Shown piece after piece: positions 49,110-58,617 of a stretch of 64,000 bases of DNA. The stretch's first letter is position 1. Each line of letters starts with the position of its first letter. The position numbers and the translations under genes were made by a program. Below the pieces are notes generated by a model, which was not told the origin of the DNA, ran no database searches, and worked only from the letters and a program-made list of their open reading frames with translations. The DNA is from Vallitalea pronyensis (GTDB lineage Bacteria > Bacillota > Clostridia > Lachnospirales > Vallitaleaceae), in contig NZ_CP058649.1 of NCBI RefSeq assembly GCF_018141445.1, forward strand, positions 3,553,001 to 3,617,000, read 5' to 3'.

Positions 49110-50396
49110 TTAGTTCGCTTCTATTGTTTTATTTGCTTCATCTTCTGCATGTTTAAGTGCATCTTCTAATGTACGTTCACCACTTATAACAGAAGGAATA
49201 TAGTTTTTATATTCATTATTGATGGTATCCATGGTTGTACCCTTTTGCCAGGGTGTAGCGTATTCTGCACCTTTTATATGAGGTACTTTATAGATATCAT
49301 CTGTCACTTTTGTAGCCTCAGTTACATCCATACGGGATGGTAATACACCAGCTCCAGTGGTCCAAGTAGACATACCTTCTATACCTGTTGCATATTTAAT
49401 GAATGCTTTTGCTGCATCAACTTCCTTAGAAGCACTATTAATACCATAACCTACTGTAAATACCATGGTTCCTTGTTTCTCCTTAAATGTTGGTATTTCT
49501 ATTACACCATAATCCATATCAGGGAAATTCTGTTGCAAGAAACCTAATACCCAATTTCCTTCAATCATAATGGCAGTTTTTTCATTTCCAAAGGCATCAC
49601 CATTCCAGCCTACTCCCAAATCAGCAGGTGTTTTAATTTTACCTTCAATGGCTGCATCCATGAGAGGTTTTAGATTGTCTACCACTTGACGATCACCTAA
49701 GTTGGAATAAAATTCATCTTTTATAACCGATGCACCATCAGCCTCAGCGTAAAATAAATTTCTTGCAAGGTCTTGATTATAGGTCATGGATACAACATCT
49801 TGTGGCAATGTATCTTTTAACGTTGCAAGAAAGTCCCCCTGCCATAATTCTTCTAATGATGTTGGAATGTCGTCTTCATTGACCCATTTCTTATTATAAT
49901 AGAGAGCCAGTGTTGAATAATCTTTGCTGATGGCAAAATATTGATTACCTTTTAGAAATGCATTTTTCAAAGAATCATAAAATTGGTCCAGTTGAAATTC
50001 TTCACTGTCCAATGGCATCAAAATACCTTGCCCAATATAAAAAGGTGCCATATAAGCATCAACATAAACAACATCAGGAGCTGTCTTTCCAATAAGTTCA
50101 GCTTGAAGCTCCGTATTATAATCGGAGTATATCCTCTCCTCTACCTTAATACCTGTTTTCACTGTGAAATCTGTTATCATTTGGTTAAACGCTGCTGTTT
50201 CTGCATCATTGCCACCCCAACGTCCTACCACAATTTGCTTTCCTTCTAAGCTTTGTTCTTCATGACTATCCGACGATTCATTTGTTGAAGCATTGTTTGA
50301 GTTATTGCTTTGACTTTCTTGTTTTTTCCCCGTACATCCTCCTAATAAACCCATTACTAAAATACCCAATAGTGCCATTGATAAAAATCTTCTCAT
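49110..50396 (-). CDS. Extracellular sugar-binding lipoprotein
   Basis: The 428-residue protein has a lipoprotein signal ending LGILVMGLLGGC, an Asn/Ser-rich linker, and a family-1 solute-binding fold: IVVGRWGGNDAETAAFNQM near residue 55, NDEDIPTSLEELWQ-like substrate region, and EVDAAKAFIKYATGIEGMSTW. It captures an oligosaccharide outside the membrane and passes it to the two permeases. Substrate is not evident; similarity is to maltose/oligosaccharide CUT1 binders. Two LacI-type operators lie upstream. Confidence 0.95.
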   Translation of the reverse strand: MRRFLSMALLGILVMGLLGGCTGKKQESQSNNSNNASTNESSDSHEEQSLEGKQIVVGRWGGNDAETAAFNQMITDFTVKTGIKVEERIYSDYNTELQAELIGKTAPDVVYVDAYMAPFYIGQGILMPLDSEEFQLDQFYDSLKNAFLKGNQYFAISKDYSTLALYYNKKWVNEDDIPTSLEELWQGDFLATLKDTLPQDVVSMTYNQDLARNLFYAEADGASVIKDEFYSNLGDRQVVDNLKPLMDAAIEGKIKTPADLGVGWNGDAFGNEKTAIMIEGNWVLGFLQQNFPDMDYGVIEIPTFKEKQGTMVFTVGYGINSASKEVDAAKAFIKYATGIEGMSTWTTGAGVLPSRMDVTEATKVTDDIYKVPHIKGAEYATPWQKGTTMDTINNEYKNYIPSVISGERTLEDALKHAEDEANKTIEAN

Positions 50397-50480
50397 TGTA
50401 AATCCTCCTTAAATTTATTGGGAAATATAAAAGTGATACGTTGCCTTTTCATCCATCATGGAAAGTTATCAAATCACAAT

Positions 50481-50494
50481 CCGAAACGTTTCGG
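50481..50494. promoter_or_regulatory. LacI-type operator, promoter-distal copy
   Basis: Perfect 14-bp palindrome CCGAAACGTTTCGG. An identical copy is centred 65 bp away. It lies between the promoter candidate and the binding-protein start codon. Confidence 0.88.
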
Positions 50495-50522
50495 TAAAAA
50501 GATAAAAAAAATACTTTTGTGC

Positions 50523-50551
50523 ATAATATATAAATAATAAAACATCCGAAA
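50523..50551 (-). promoter_or_regulatory. Candidate promoter of the sugar ABC operon
   Basis: On the minus strand TATTAT (50528-50523) sits 17 bp after TTTCGG (50551-50546). The -35 is poor and is part of the second operator, which fits repression by direct overlap. Confidence 0.45.
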
Positions 50552-50559
50552 CGTTTCGG
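50546..50559. promoter_or_regulatory. LacI-type operator, promoter-proximal copy
   Basis: Perfect palindrome CCGAAACGTTTCGG, identical to 50481-50494. It starts nine bases beyond the regulator stop codon. Two identical sites about six helical turns apart suggest cooperative binding or looping. Confidence 0.88.
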
Positions 50560-50567
50560 CAGGTATA

Positions 50568-51578
50568 TTATAACATGCTTACGCTCTTTCTTTCAAGTAT
50601 TTTATGTTGTAATATTATATTTTTTTTATATGCTTCTTTTTTTATCATCTTTAACAGCTGTTCGGCAGCTTTTTCCCCCATGATATAAAAATCCTGATCC
50701 ACGGTTGTAAGAGGAGGTGTCATATGTTCGGATAAAGGAATGTTATCAAATCCGATGATGGATATATCTTCTGGTACCCTGAGGTTTAATTGTCTAACTG
50801 CTTTCATAGCTCCCAATGCCATCATATCGCTGGCACAAAACAATGCTGTCATTTTTGGATATTTTTTTAATAAATCCATTGTTTTTGAATAGGCTTTATC
50901 TTCAAGATAATCGGCGTACACAATATAGTCATGATTTACAGCGATTTTATTGTTTTCTAGGGCTTTCGTATAGCCTCTGTACCTTTCAAGTGATACAGCT
51001 GCCTCTCTTCGTCCATTAATCATCCCAATATGTGTATGCTGATGCTGAATTAAAAGCTCTGTGGCTTCTCTTGATGCTTCTAAATTATTGATGGATATAC
51101 TACTGGTGTTCTCCCCTTGGGCAAGTATATCAATGAGTACACATGGCAGGTTACTTTCCATTAACTCATAAAAATAGGGGTCATCCATTTTAATGCCATT
51201 TAACACCGCACCACCTATATTATGCTCTTTGCAAAATTGGACATAGGTCTTTTCTCTTTGATGAGCTGAACTGGTGGTGTACAAAACAACCTCATAATTC
51301 ACGGACTCCGCATAACGATACATACCACTTAATAAACGATAAATAATATTATCTTTTCCCCCATCTGGCTCCAGTCCAGAAAGAATAATAGCCAGCGTAT
51401 TGTTCTTCTTCTTCACAAGATTTTGTGCTGAGCGATTAGGTACATATCCTATTTCATTTGCAATATCAAGTATTTTCTTTTTTGTAACAGCGTTTACATC
51501 ATCATAATCATTTAATGCTCTGGATACCGTTGTAATGGAAACACCTGCTTTTTTTGCAATGTCTTTAATGGTTGCCAA
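50568..51578 (-). CDS. LacI-family transcriptional regulator
   Basis: The 336-residue regulator has an N-terminal helix-turn-helix MATIKDIAKKAGVSITTVSRAL with the LacI hinge VPNRSAQNLV, then a periplasmic-binding-like sensor domain (LAIILSGLEPDGGKDNI … IIGFDNIPLSEHMTPPLTTVDQ). It probably represses the adjacent ABC importer through the two CCGAAACGTTTCGG sites and is relieved by the sugar. TTG at 51578 follows GGAGTG at a good distance and gives the family-standard start; GTG at 51587 lies in that site. Confidence 0.94.
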   Translation of the reverse strand: MATIKDIAKKAGVSITTVSRALNDYDDVNAVTKKKILDIANEIGYVPNRSAQNLVKKKNNTLAIILSGLEPDGGKDNIIYRLLSGMYRYAESVNYEVVLYTTSSAHQREKTYVQFCKEHNIGGAVLNGIKMDDPYFYELMESNLPCVLIDILAQGENTSSISINNLEASREATELLIQHQHTHIGMINGRREAAVSLERYRGYTKALENNKIAVNHDYIVYADYLEDKAYSKTMDLLKKYPKMTALFCASDMMALGAMKAVRQLNLRVPEDISIIGFDNIPLSEHMTPPLTTVDQDFYIMGEKAAEQLLKMIKKEAYKKNIILQHKILERKSVSML

Positions 51579-51682
51579 TTCTATCACTCCAACTTCTTTA
51601 TTTTATTTCTTAAATTCTATCATAAAAGAATTTTTTCTTCTAGTTAAAATATAGAAAGGTTGAGTAAGTGATATTATTTGCT

Positions 51683-52861
51683 TTAGGCTAAACCCGCAGC
51701 AACCTTTACACTTGCTTGGTGGGTATAATCAACGGCTCCGTCTTTATGTCGCGTACTGTTTGCAAAGTGAATATCAAAGTGACCATTAAAATTGTTATTG
51801 GTTATTTTTTGGATGCTATGAGGCATGAATGACATGGATGCAGCCAAACGCCTACCACTTACTTCAATGATGACAGGTCGTGTTTTCCAAGAATAGCCTC
51901 CCCATATGCTTTTTGCAATTGCTGTATCACTAGCAGTTAGTGGCTCACAATCGGCGTGATTAGCACCTATGGTCCTTTTAACATTAAATGTCTTACCCGT
52001 ATGGTAATCTCTAACTTTAGCTATTTTATTGATGGTAAAAACGTATTGAGCCTCACTCCACCAATCTAAATACTCACCATACTTATAGGATGATACTTGC
52101 TTTACAGGTACATGGTGAACAGGCACTTTAATAATCTGGCCAATACGCAACTGTGTATTTTGGTTAAATCCATTTGTCCGAATCAGTTCTGACTGAGGAA
52201 TCCCATAATCGACGGATATGGACCAAAGATTTTCGCCAGCTACAACTTTGTGACTCACATAATGCACAGATGCTTTTGCTGCTGTTGCCGTACCTTTTAA
52301 TACAAGTATTTGACCTGGATAGACTGTATTACTGGTTAAACCACTCAACCGCTTAATGGTATCGATAGGTACTTTATAGCGGCTTGAAATACCCCATAAA
52401 GTGTCTCCCTTAGATACTTTGTATTTATTTGGTACGTAAGTGGATGATGTACCACTGACTTTTATATTTTGACCCACGTAGATTAAGTTGCTACTTAGGT
52501 TATTCAGTTTTTTTAGCTGATTGACCGTGGTGCCATATCTTTTGGCAATTTTGTATAAACTGTCACCGCTCATGACTTTATGTGTAATGCTAGTGCTGGC
52601 TGCACGTACATTGACCGTGTTAACCAGTGGAATGGCTGTCACCAGCATGGAACCCAACATAATTTTACACAGGGTTACTCTCAGCTTTGGAAAGCGTTGA
52701 TCAATTGCATCTTTAATGGTATGGTACAGATTTTTTTTCGTTTCATCGTCCGCTTGACTTAGCTCTTTGGCAAATTCAGCTTCATATGCATTTAAATAAA
52801 TAACAAGGGTGTATTCGCCATTCTTCTCTTCAACCAGATGGTAATGATTAATAAAGTCCAT
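51683..52861 (-). CDS. Membrane/exported protein with three LysM domains
   Basis: The 392-residue protein has a cytoplasm-like N-terminal 70 residues (DFINHYHLVEEKNGEYTLVIYLNAYEAEFAKEL), a helix (about 70-90, ITLCKIMLGSMLVTAIPLV region), then three LysM modules at about 92-136, 144-190 and 198-247 (each with GD.LY.IA.RYG or similar). The C-terminus (about 260-392) has WWSEAQYVFTINKIAKVRDYHTGKTF and HFDIHFANSTRHKDG, a domain seen beside LysM in Clostridia. It probably binds peptidoglycan outside the membrane or on the spore. Catalytic role of the last domain is not proven. Confidence 0.88.
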   Translation of the reverse strand: MDFINHYHLVEEKNGEYTLVIYLNAYEAEFAKELSQADDETKKNLYHTIKDAIDQRFPKLRVTLCKIMLGSMLVTAIPLVNTVNVRAASTSITHKVMSGDSLYKIAKRYGTTVNQLKKLNNLSSNLIYVGQNIKVSGTSSTYVPNKYKVSKGDTLWGISSRYKVPIDTIKRLSGLTSNTVYPGQILVLKGTATAAKASVHYVSHKVVAGENLWSISVDYGIPQSELIRTNGFNQNTQLRIGQIIKVPVHHVPVKQVSSYKYGEYLDWWSEAQYVFTINKIAKVRDYHTGKTFNVKRTIGANHADCEPLTASDTAIAKSIWGGYSWKTRPVIIEVSGRRLAASMSFMPHSIQKITNNNFNGHFDIHFANSTRHKDGAVDYTHQASVKVAAGLA

Positions 52862-53134
52862 AAGTTCCTCCTTTTGATGATGCTTACGCCAATAGGTTGT
52901 ATCAGTATTCCATCTTAGGTTTTACATTATGGACTCAAATTATTGCATTATTTTGTGTTGCAACGACTTAATTTTTTAACCATCCTAGGCCTGATAACAA
53001 ACTCAGAAAAAAAAGTGTTCTACCGGATCGTGTCAATAAGTTAAAACTTAAATAAAGTTCAAGCGATATAAGTAGGAATTTTGGTAATACTGATAGTAAG
53101 TCTATTGGAAAAAATACATGAGGAAGTGAAAGAT

Positions 53135-53434
53135 ATGAAACACAATCAATTGTTGAGTTGTCCTAATTGTGGCTCATGCAAGTTACTAGCCAAACACAAA
53201 ACATCGTTTGTTTATTCCTACCGCCTAAATGTTCAAGAAATGAACCATCTGGATCACCTCTCCTTTGAATTTGATAATCGTGAACGGGGTGAATCCAGTC
53301 AATATCTTGAATGTGAAAGGTGTGGCGCTACTATTCCCTGTGAATTTCATCTTGACCCGGATGACTTTGATTTTACTATCATGCAAAAAGCCATACGTTC
53401 TGACCATACCTCGAAGCCTGAGTTCTTAGGATAA
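53135..53434 (+). CDS. Small zinc-ribbon-like protein
   Basis: The 99-residue protein has two Cys pairs, CPNCGSC near residue 9 and CERCGATIPC near residue 66, likely binding one zinc ion. No named family is recognised. ATG at 53135 follows GAGGAAGTG; the frame upstream to 53081 lacks a better site. It ends 10 bp before the GerA-type gene, so the pair is probably transcribed together, and a role in spore germination is possible by association only. Confidence 0.75.
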   Translation: MKHNQLLSCPNCGSCKLLAKHKTSFVYSYRLNVQEMNHLDHLSFEFDNRERGESSQYLECERCGATIPCEFHLDPDDFDFTIMQKAIRSDHTSKPEFLG

Positions 53435-53444
53435 GGAGATTATT

Positions 53445-54899
53445 ATGCAATTATCAAGAAACCTAGATGAGAACATAAAAGAAATCAATAAGATACTACC
53501 CATTAAGAAAAGTTTTGATATCATTGGCAGAGGTGTTACCTTTGGAGAAACAAAGGGCTATATCACCTTTGTGGATGGATTTGCAAAAGACGATATTATG
53601 TTATGGCTATTAGATCAATTACAAGATTTAACGGATGCTGAAGCATCAATAGATGGTTTGCAGCGCTTCATTGACAAACATATTGGCTATATTGAAGTGG
53701 AAACCTTTCAAGATTTTGATACACTCCAACTATCTGTTTTATCAGGGGCTGTTGCCTTAGTGTTGGATGGTCAAAAGGATGGTATCATCATTGATGCAAG
53801 AACCTACCCTGCAAGAGGGCCTGAAGAACCTGATTTAGAAAAAGTAACCCGAGGTTCTAGGGATGGCTTAGTGGAAACTGTCGTTTTTAATACTGCTCTT
53901 ATACGTCGGCGGGTTCGTGATGCCCGTTTAATTTTTGAAATGAAAACTGTTGGCAAACGTTCCAAAACAGATGTCTCCATTGGCTATATTGCTGACATGG
54001 TAGACGACGACTTACTGACAACACTTCATGAAAAAATTGATCGTATTCAGGTAGATGCCTTACTCATGGCTGAGAAATCCCTTGAAGAATTAATCATTAA
54101 GAAAAAGTGGTTCAATCCAATGCCACAGGTGCGTTTTACAGAGCGACCTGACGTGGTAGCTGCTCACCTATTAGAGGGGCATATTGCCATTATTGTCGAT
54201 ACTTCTCCAAGTGTTATGTTGCTGCCTACAACCTTTTTTCACTTCACCCAGCATTCAGAGGACTACTACCAAAACCCCCTTGTGGGCACTTATACCCGAT
54301 GGATTCGTTTTCTTTCAATTATCATAGCAACGGTCCTATCACCATTGTGGTTAATGTTTGCTGAAAACCCTTCGTATCTACCTGACAGTTTAGCATTTAT
54401 CGGTCCAAAAGAAGTAGGCAATATACCTATCTTTATTCAATTTATCATTTTAGAATTGGGGCTGGATATGTTACGGATGGCGTCTATTCACACGCCCAAT
54501 ACCCTATCCACTTCACTGGGTATTATTGGGGGGTTAATCCTTAGTCAATTTGCTGTAGACGTAGGCTGGTTCATTCCTGAAACTATTTTATACATGGCTA
54601 TTACTGGTATCTGCACATTTGCCACACCAAGTATTGAATTTGCTATGGCCATACGCTTATTCCGATTATTTTTACTTCTTTTAACGGGTATCTTTGGTTT
54701 ATATGGTTTTTTGGCTGGTTTAATTATTATTCTTTTAATCATTGTCACTACCAAAACCTTTAGCGGCATTCATTATACTTGGCCTCTGTTTCCACTAAAC
54801 GCAAAAGCATTAAGTCATGTAATGCTTCGAAAGCCTATCATTGAAATCAAACGTAATAGTAAGAAATTCCATGATGTGGATAAGCTAACAAAAAAATAA
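53445..54899 (+). CDS. GerA-family spore germination protein (A subunit)
   Basis: The 484-residue protein has a soluble N-terminal half (about 1-250, with IDGLQRFIDKHIGYIEVE and RGPEEPDLEKVTRGSRDG, which is highly typical) and a C-terminal half with 5-6 helices (TRWIRFLSIIIATVLSPLWLM, TLSTSLGIIGGLILSQFAVD). GerA-type A subunits sit in the spore inner membrane and sense nutrients with B and C subunits. No B or C gene is adjacent: the next gene is convergent. AAGGAGA precedes ATG. Confidence 0.95.
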   Translation: MQLSRNLDENIKEINKILPIKKSFDIIGRGVTFGETKGYITFVDGFAKDDIMLWLLDQLQDLTDAEASIDGLQRFIDKHIGYIEVETFQDFDTLQLSVLSGAVALVLDGQKDGIIIDARTYPARGPEEPDLEKVTRGSRDGLVETVVFNTALIRRRVRDARLIFEMKTVGKRSKTDVSIGYIADMVDDDLLTTLHEKIDRIQVDALLMAEKSLEELIIKKKWFNPMPQVRFTERPDVVAAHLLEGHIAIIVDTSPSVMLLPTTFFHFTQHSEDYYQNPLVGTYTRWIRFLSIIIATVLSPLWLMFAENPSYLPDSLAFIGPKEVGNIPIFIQFIILELGLDMLRMASIHTPNTLSTSLGIIGGLILSQFAVDVGWFIPETILYMAITGICTFATPSIEFAMAIRLFRLFLLLLTGIFGLYGFLAGLIIILLIIVTTKTFSGIHYTWPLFPLNAKALSHVMLRKPIIEIKRNSKKFHDVDKLTKK

Positions 54900-54925
54900 C
54901 CATACAGTAATGTGCATGCAATTAA

Positions 54926-55013
54926 GGGGCTGTCTCAATAAAGTAACATAACGTCAATGTATTAGAGGACGTTAAAGTCTGGCAAGTCAGATTTGCTTTT
55001 ATGAGACAGCCCC
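54926..55013. terminator. CTGTCTCA palindrome acting as bidirectional terminator
   Basis: GGGGCTGTCTCA and TGAGACAGCCCC form a perfect 12-bp stem with AAC GTC / GAC GTT pairing further inside. It lies 26 bp past the GerA stop codon and 9 bp past the convergent methyltransferase stop codon. The arms match the outer arms of 22474-22658. Confidence 0.75.
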
Positions 55014-55022
55014 ATATCAGAA

Positions 55023-55751
55023 CTAGTGACGAATTGCTTCAACAATCAATGGCAGGTGTTCATAATGATAAGGTTTTCGTTTAAAATTACCATAAAAATG
55101 AATAGACGTATAACCCAGTTCCAACAACATCTTTTCCAGCTGATCTTTTAATAAAGGATAAAGATATATTTCATTGGAGATTACATTGCCTGTGTCCTTC
55201 ACCGTTAGCCTTGTTTCAAATATGAGGCGTTCATCACGTACTTGTTCTGAATAAAAGCGTTCAAATTTGATATGTTCATTATCAATTAACGGTAATGCTT
55301 TCATGTTTGTGTCCAGTATATAGTGATAATTAAGAATCTGAATCATCAGTTTACCACCTTTTTTTAGCACATAGGTGATATTTTTTAAAGCAGAAAATAT
55401 TTCTTCTTGGTCCGTTAAATGGACAAGTGTATTGCCAAAACATATCACCTTATCCATTGTCTCTTTTTTTAATATATGATCCATATTTAACATGTTCATC
55501 TCAAGATAGGTGACATGCTCATAAGCATTGTCCTCATTAGCACGTCGTATCATATCCGTATCAAGGTCAATGCCTAAGACCTGACTGCATCGGTCTGCAA
55601 TAGCCTGGGATAATAATCCGGTAGCACACCCTATATCAAGGACATTTTCACCTGACTCTTCTGGAATTGCCTGTAACACAAAATCTACCATGGGTTTTTT
55701 TAAAGGAAAAATATGATTGTACCATGGCGAAATACTTTTATAAAATGCCAT
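55023..55751 (-). CDS. Class I SAM-dependent methyltransferase
   Basis: The 242-residue enzyme has the SAM-binding motif VLDIGCATGLLSQ near residue 38, the acidic post-motif residue in GIDLDTDMI, and MDKVICFGNTLVHL as motif IV. It starts with AFYKSISPWYNHIFPLKK, as in a group of small-molecule methyltransferases. Substrate unknown, cytoplasmic. ATG follows GGAGGTG. It is the last of three minus-strand genes with DUF421 and DUF4363. Confidence 0.9.
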   Translation of the reverse strand: MAFYKSISPWYNHIFPLKKPMVDFVLQAIPEESGENVLDIGCATGLLSQAIADRCSQVLGIDLDTDMIRRANEDNAYEHVTYLEMNMLNMDHILKKETMDKVICFGNTLVHLTDQEEIFSALKNITYVLKKGGKLMIQILNYHYILDTNMKALPLIDNEHIKFERFYSEQVRDERLIFETRLTVKDTGNVISNEIYLYPLLKDQLEKMLLELGYTSIHFYGNFKRKPYHYEHLPLIVEAIRH

Positions 55752-55781
55752 TGTTTCACCTCCAGTAACTGTAGTATAACA

Positions 55782-56162
55782 CTATTTCTCTAAGTGTTTC
55801 CAGAAACTTTTGATTTCTTCAATGTTAATAATCGCATCATCCAAGCTTTTTACCCGTATACAGCCTTTTAATCGATCCATACTATGTCGGATACTCACGA
55901 TGTCATCTCTTTCTATACTAAATTGAATCCTCTCTTCCACTTGATACCAAGCATCATATAAATCATCATAAATATCCATGGTTCTATTCCATTGTTCATT
56001 TTCAACAGCGGTATCTAACGCGTTAAGATACTTCTCAAAATCATCCCTATCAGAAAAGGATTGTTTGAGCAAATTCCCTGAATTCATAATAAAAACAAAG
56101 ATACCTAGAATGATGCAAACAATTGTAATCATTAAACCTTTTCTTACAGCCATTTGGTTCAT
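55782..56162 (-). CDS. DUF4363 family membrane-anchored protein
   Basis: The 126-residue protein has one N-terminal helix (MITIVCIILGIFVFIM) and a helical extracytoplasmic domain with NEQWNRTMDIYDDLYDAWYQVEERIQFSIERD and RLKGCIRVKSLDDAI, typical of DUF4363. Function unknown. It follows the DUF421 gene by 36 bp; this pair recurs in Clostridia, suggesting a joint complex. Confidence 0.88.
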   Translation of the reverse strand: MNQMAVRKGLMITIVCIILGIFVFIMNSGNLLKQSFSDRDDFEKYLNALDTAVENEQWNRTMDIYDDLYDAWYQVEERIQFSIERDDIVSIRHSMDRLKGCIRVKSLDDAIINIEEIKSFWKHLEK

Positions 56163-56198
56163 CTAACCACTTCCATCCTATTGTTTATTTCAATTCTG

Positions 56199-56897
56199 TT
56201 ACTTATCATAGGCATGATCCGCATACAAGTCAATATACAAATCACCAGCACTGTTTAACATGGCTGTATAGACTTCTGTGATACTTCTAATGCCTTTATT
56301 CAGAAGCTGTTGTTCTAACCATCGGTGATCTAGATTTACTTTCACCAGATTATGATTAAGGATAATACCATTGTAGATAAGCTGGGTACTAAGCCCTTCA
56401 TATTCTGTTTGTATCTTCATGACCTTAGGTGTCAACGGCTGCTCTTGTGATTTTAATAATACGGTGAGCTTGCCATTGGTCTCAAGAACAGCAAACTCCA
56501 CTTTACCAATATCAAACACGTTGTTACCGCGTAATTGCTCCAATAAATCGTAGAGACTGTATCGAATTTTCTTAAGGGTTTCTTCCATGATTTTTCCATT
56601 AGCAATTAGCACTTGAGGTCTTCCATTAATATACGTGCTGGCTCTTGGAAATCGGTTCGTTATGACTTGGAATAGATAAACCATAAAAGCCCATACAACA
56701 AGCCCTACCCAATGAGGCCATGCTGCTGAACTTAGATCCGTTGTAAGTGTTGATGCCATTGAACCAATTGTTATGCCAAGAACATACTCAAATAGCGATA
56801 GCTGACTGATTTGTTGTTTACCTAAAAATCTCGTGAAAATAAGGAGTGAAATAAAACCTATAATCCCTCGAACAACAACCACTAAACCTTCATTCAT
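56199..56897 (-). CDS. DUF421 (YetF-like) membrane protein
   Basis: The 232-residue protein has three N-terminal helices (VVVVRGIIGFISLLIFTRFLGKQQISQLSLFEYVLGITIGSMAS region) and a cytoplasmic DUF421 domain (RPQVLIANGKIMEETLKKIRYSLYDLLEQLR, VEFAVLETNGKLTVLLKSQ). YetF-type proteins contribute to spore or envelope properties; function is not firm. ATG at 56897 has GAGGTG six bases upstream. The frame extends to 57014 but the earlier ATGs precede the binding site. Confidence 0.92.
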   Translation of the reverse strand: MNEGLVVVVRGIIGFISLLIFTRFLGKQQISQLSLFEYVLGITIGSMASTLTTDLSSAAWPHWVGLVVWAFMVYLFQVITNRFPRASTYINGRPQVLIANGKIMEETLKKIRYSLYDLLEQLRGNNVFDIGKVEFAVLETNGKLTVLLKSQEQPLTPKVMKIQTEYEGLSTQLIYNGIILNHNLVKVNLDHRWLEQQLLNKGIRSITEVYTAMLNSAGDLYIDLYADHAYDK

Positions 56898-57128
56898 ATT
56901 CATCACCTCAAAAATAGTATTTGCTAAAATAATAATATTATGATAATCAAACCAAAAAAGAATCATAGGCTCACGTATTATATGAGAAAGCATATGATAT
57001 AGAGTAAGGTTCACAAGAACACTGTATTGACAAAAATTAACCAGCTATCTCATCCTTGTGTTGATGGCTCTTTTTAATAACCTATAAATCGTAATTGAAA
57101 TAATATCCGTATCATGAGGGGGGCTTTC

Positions 57129-58490
57129 ATGGACAATTACCCTAATCAAAACAACTATAAACACCTTGTAGAAGGTACAGATATACGTATCCCTCTATCC
57201 AATGGTCGTTATACAAACGAAATTAATTTCGATAATGCAGCTACAACACCTCCACTAAAATCTGTTATGGAGGCGATTAACAACTTTGCTCCTTGGTATG
57301 CATCGATACATCGTGGTACAGGTTACAAATCCAAGCTATCATCGGAATTCTATGAAAATGCCAGAAAAACCATAGCTAAGTTCATCATGATGGATATGGA
57401 CTATTCCACCGTTATCTTTGTTAAAAATTCTACAGAAGCTCTTAACAAGATTGCACATAAACTTGGACATGAAAATAAAGGTGGCATTGTTCTATCATCC
57501 TATATGGAACACCATTCCAATGATTTACCTTGGCGTAAATACTTTCGTGTTAAATATATTGATTTGGATACCAATGGGAAACTGGATATACAAGATTATG
57601 AACAAAAGTTAAGACTGTACAGCGGTCAAATAAGATTAGTAGCTGTATCAGGGGCTTCAAATGTGACAGGCTATAAAAATGACATTCATTACCTAGCACG
57701 ATTAGCCCATAAATACGGTACCAAAATTCTAATCGATGGTGCACAATTAATTCCCCATTCACCCATCAACATGCAACCTGCTTACGATAATGAACACATT
57801 GATTATCTTGTATTTTCAGGTCATAAAATATACGCTCCATTTGGAACAGGCGTTCTCATTGCTCCGAAGAAAACCTTTAAACATGGCCCACCAACTTATG
57901 TAGGTGGTGGTACTGTTAAAATTGTAACACCTCAGTATGTCATGTGGGATGATGTGCCCTATAAGGAAGAAGCAGGAACCCCTAACATCATGGGTGTGGT
58001 TGCGTTGGATGCTGCCCTAAAAACGTTGAACCGATTAGATATGCACCATCTTGAAGAAATGGAACTGAGTCTTACCCAGCATGCGCTTAACAAACTTAAT
58101 AAAATAAAAGATGTGATTATCTATGGTAATTCAAAGAACTGCATTGACCGCATAGGTATCGTCACTTTTAATATAAAAGGTTTACATCATTCCATTGTGG
58201 CTAACGCACTTTCAAAAGAAGCAGGTGTTAGCGTAAGAAGTGGTTGTTTTTGTGCACAACCTTATGTGCAAAAATTACTCCGAATATCCCATAAAGAAAT
58301 GGATGCCCATCGTCGTAATCCAAATTTACCTCACCCAGGTATGGTCCGGATCAGTTTTGGTCTGTACAATACAATGGATGAAGTCGATAGATGCATTGAC
58401 TTTATTGCCAAATTAGCAGATAATAAAGCTTATTATCAGAAGAAATATCCTTGTCATTATTTCGAACTATCAAGTTCAGCAAGGTACTAG
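57129..58490 (+). CDS. Class V aminotransferase, cysteine desulfurase-like
   Basis: The 453-residue PLP enzyme has NFDNAATTPPLKSVMEAI near residue 35, HHSNDLPWR (His of the active site), LIDGAQLIPH with the PLP-binding Asp and Gln, the Schiff-base Lys in VFSGHKIYAPFGTG, and a Cys-bearing loop SVRSGCFCAQPY where the persulfide Cys would lie. It fits SufS/CsdA-like cysteine desulfurases. No sufU, iscU or iscR is adjacent, so the sulfur acceptor is unknown. ATG at 57129 follows GAGGGGGG. Confidence 0.9.
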   Translation: MDNYPNQNNYKHLVEGTDIRIPLSNGRYTNEINFDNAATTPPLKSVMEAINNFAPWYASIHRGTGYKSKLSSEFYENARKTIAKFIMMDMDYSTVIFVKNSTEALNKIAHKLGHENKGGIVLSSYMEHHSNDLPWRKYFRVKYIDLDTNGKLDIQDYEQKLRLYSGQIRLVAVSGASNVTGYKNDIHYLARLAHKYGTKILIDGAQLIPHSPINMQPAYDNEHIDYLVFSGHKIYAPFGTGVLIAPKKTFKHGPPTYVGGGTVKIVTPQYVMWDDVPYKEEAGTPNIMGVVALDAALKTLNRLDMHHLEEMELSLTQHALNKLNKIKDVIIYGNSKNCIDRIGIVTFNIKGLHHSIVANALSKEAGVSVRSGCFCAQPYVQKLLRISHKEMDAHRRNPNLPHPGMVRISFGLYNTMDEVDRCIDFIAKLADNKAYYQKKYPCHYFELSSSARY

Positions 58491-58515
58491 TTTCTCCCTC
58501 TTTTCAATATATTAA

Positions 58516-58565
58516 AAGGAGCTATAAACAAAGCACTTGGCTTTGTTACAGGCTCCTTCTTTTTT
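58516..58565 (+). terminator. Rho-independent terminator
   Basis: AAGGAGC…AACAAAGC pairs with GCTTTGTT…GGCTCCTT (about 18 bp with a bulge, loop of 5), followed by TTCTTTTTT. It ends the desulfurase-like gene transcript. Confidence 0.9.
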
Positions 58566-58617
58566 CCATATCCATACATGAATATGAGGATTTGACAATA
58601 CATGGATAAACCATGGT

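Noticed and set aside
57129..58490. Iron-sulfur cluster assembly operon
   Set aside because: The desulfurase-like gene has no scaffold or regulator gene next to it and is followed by its own terminator.
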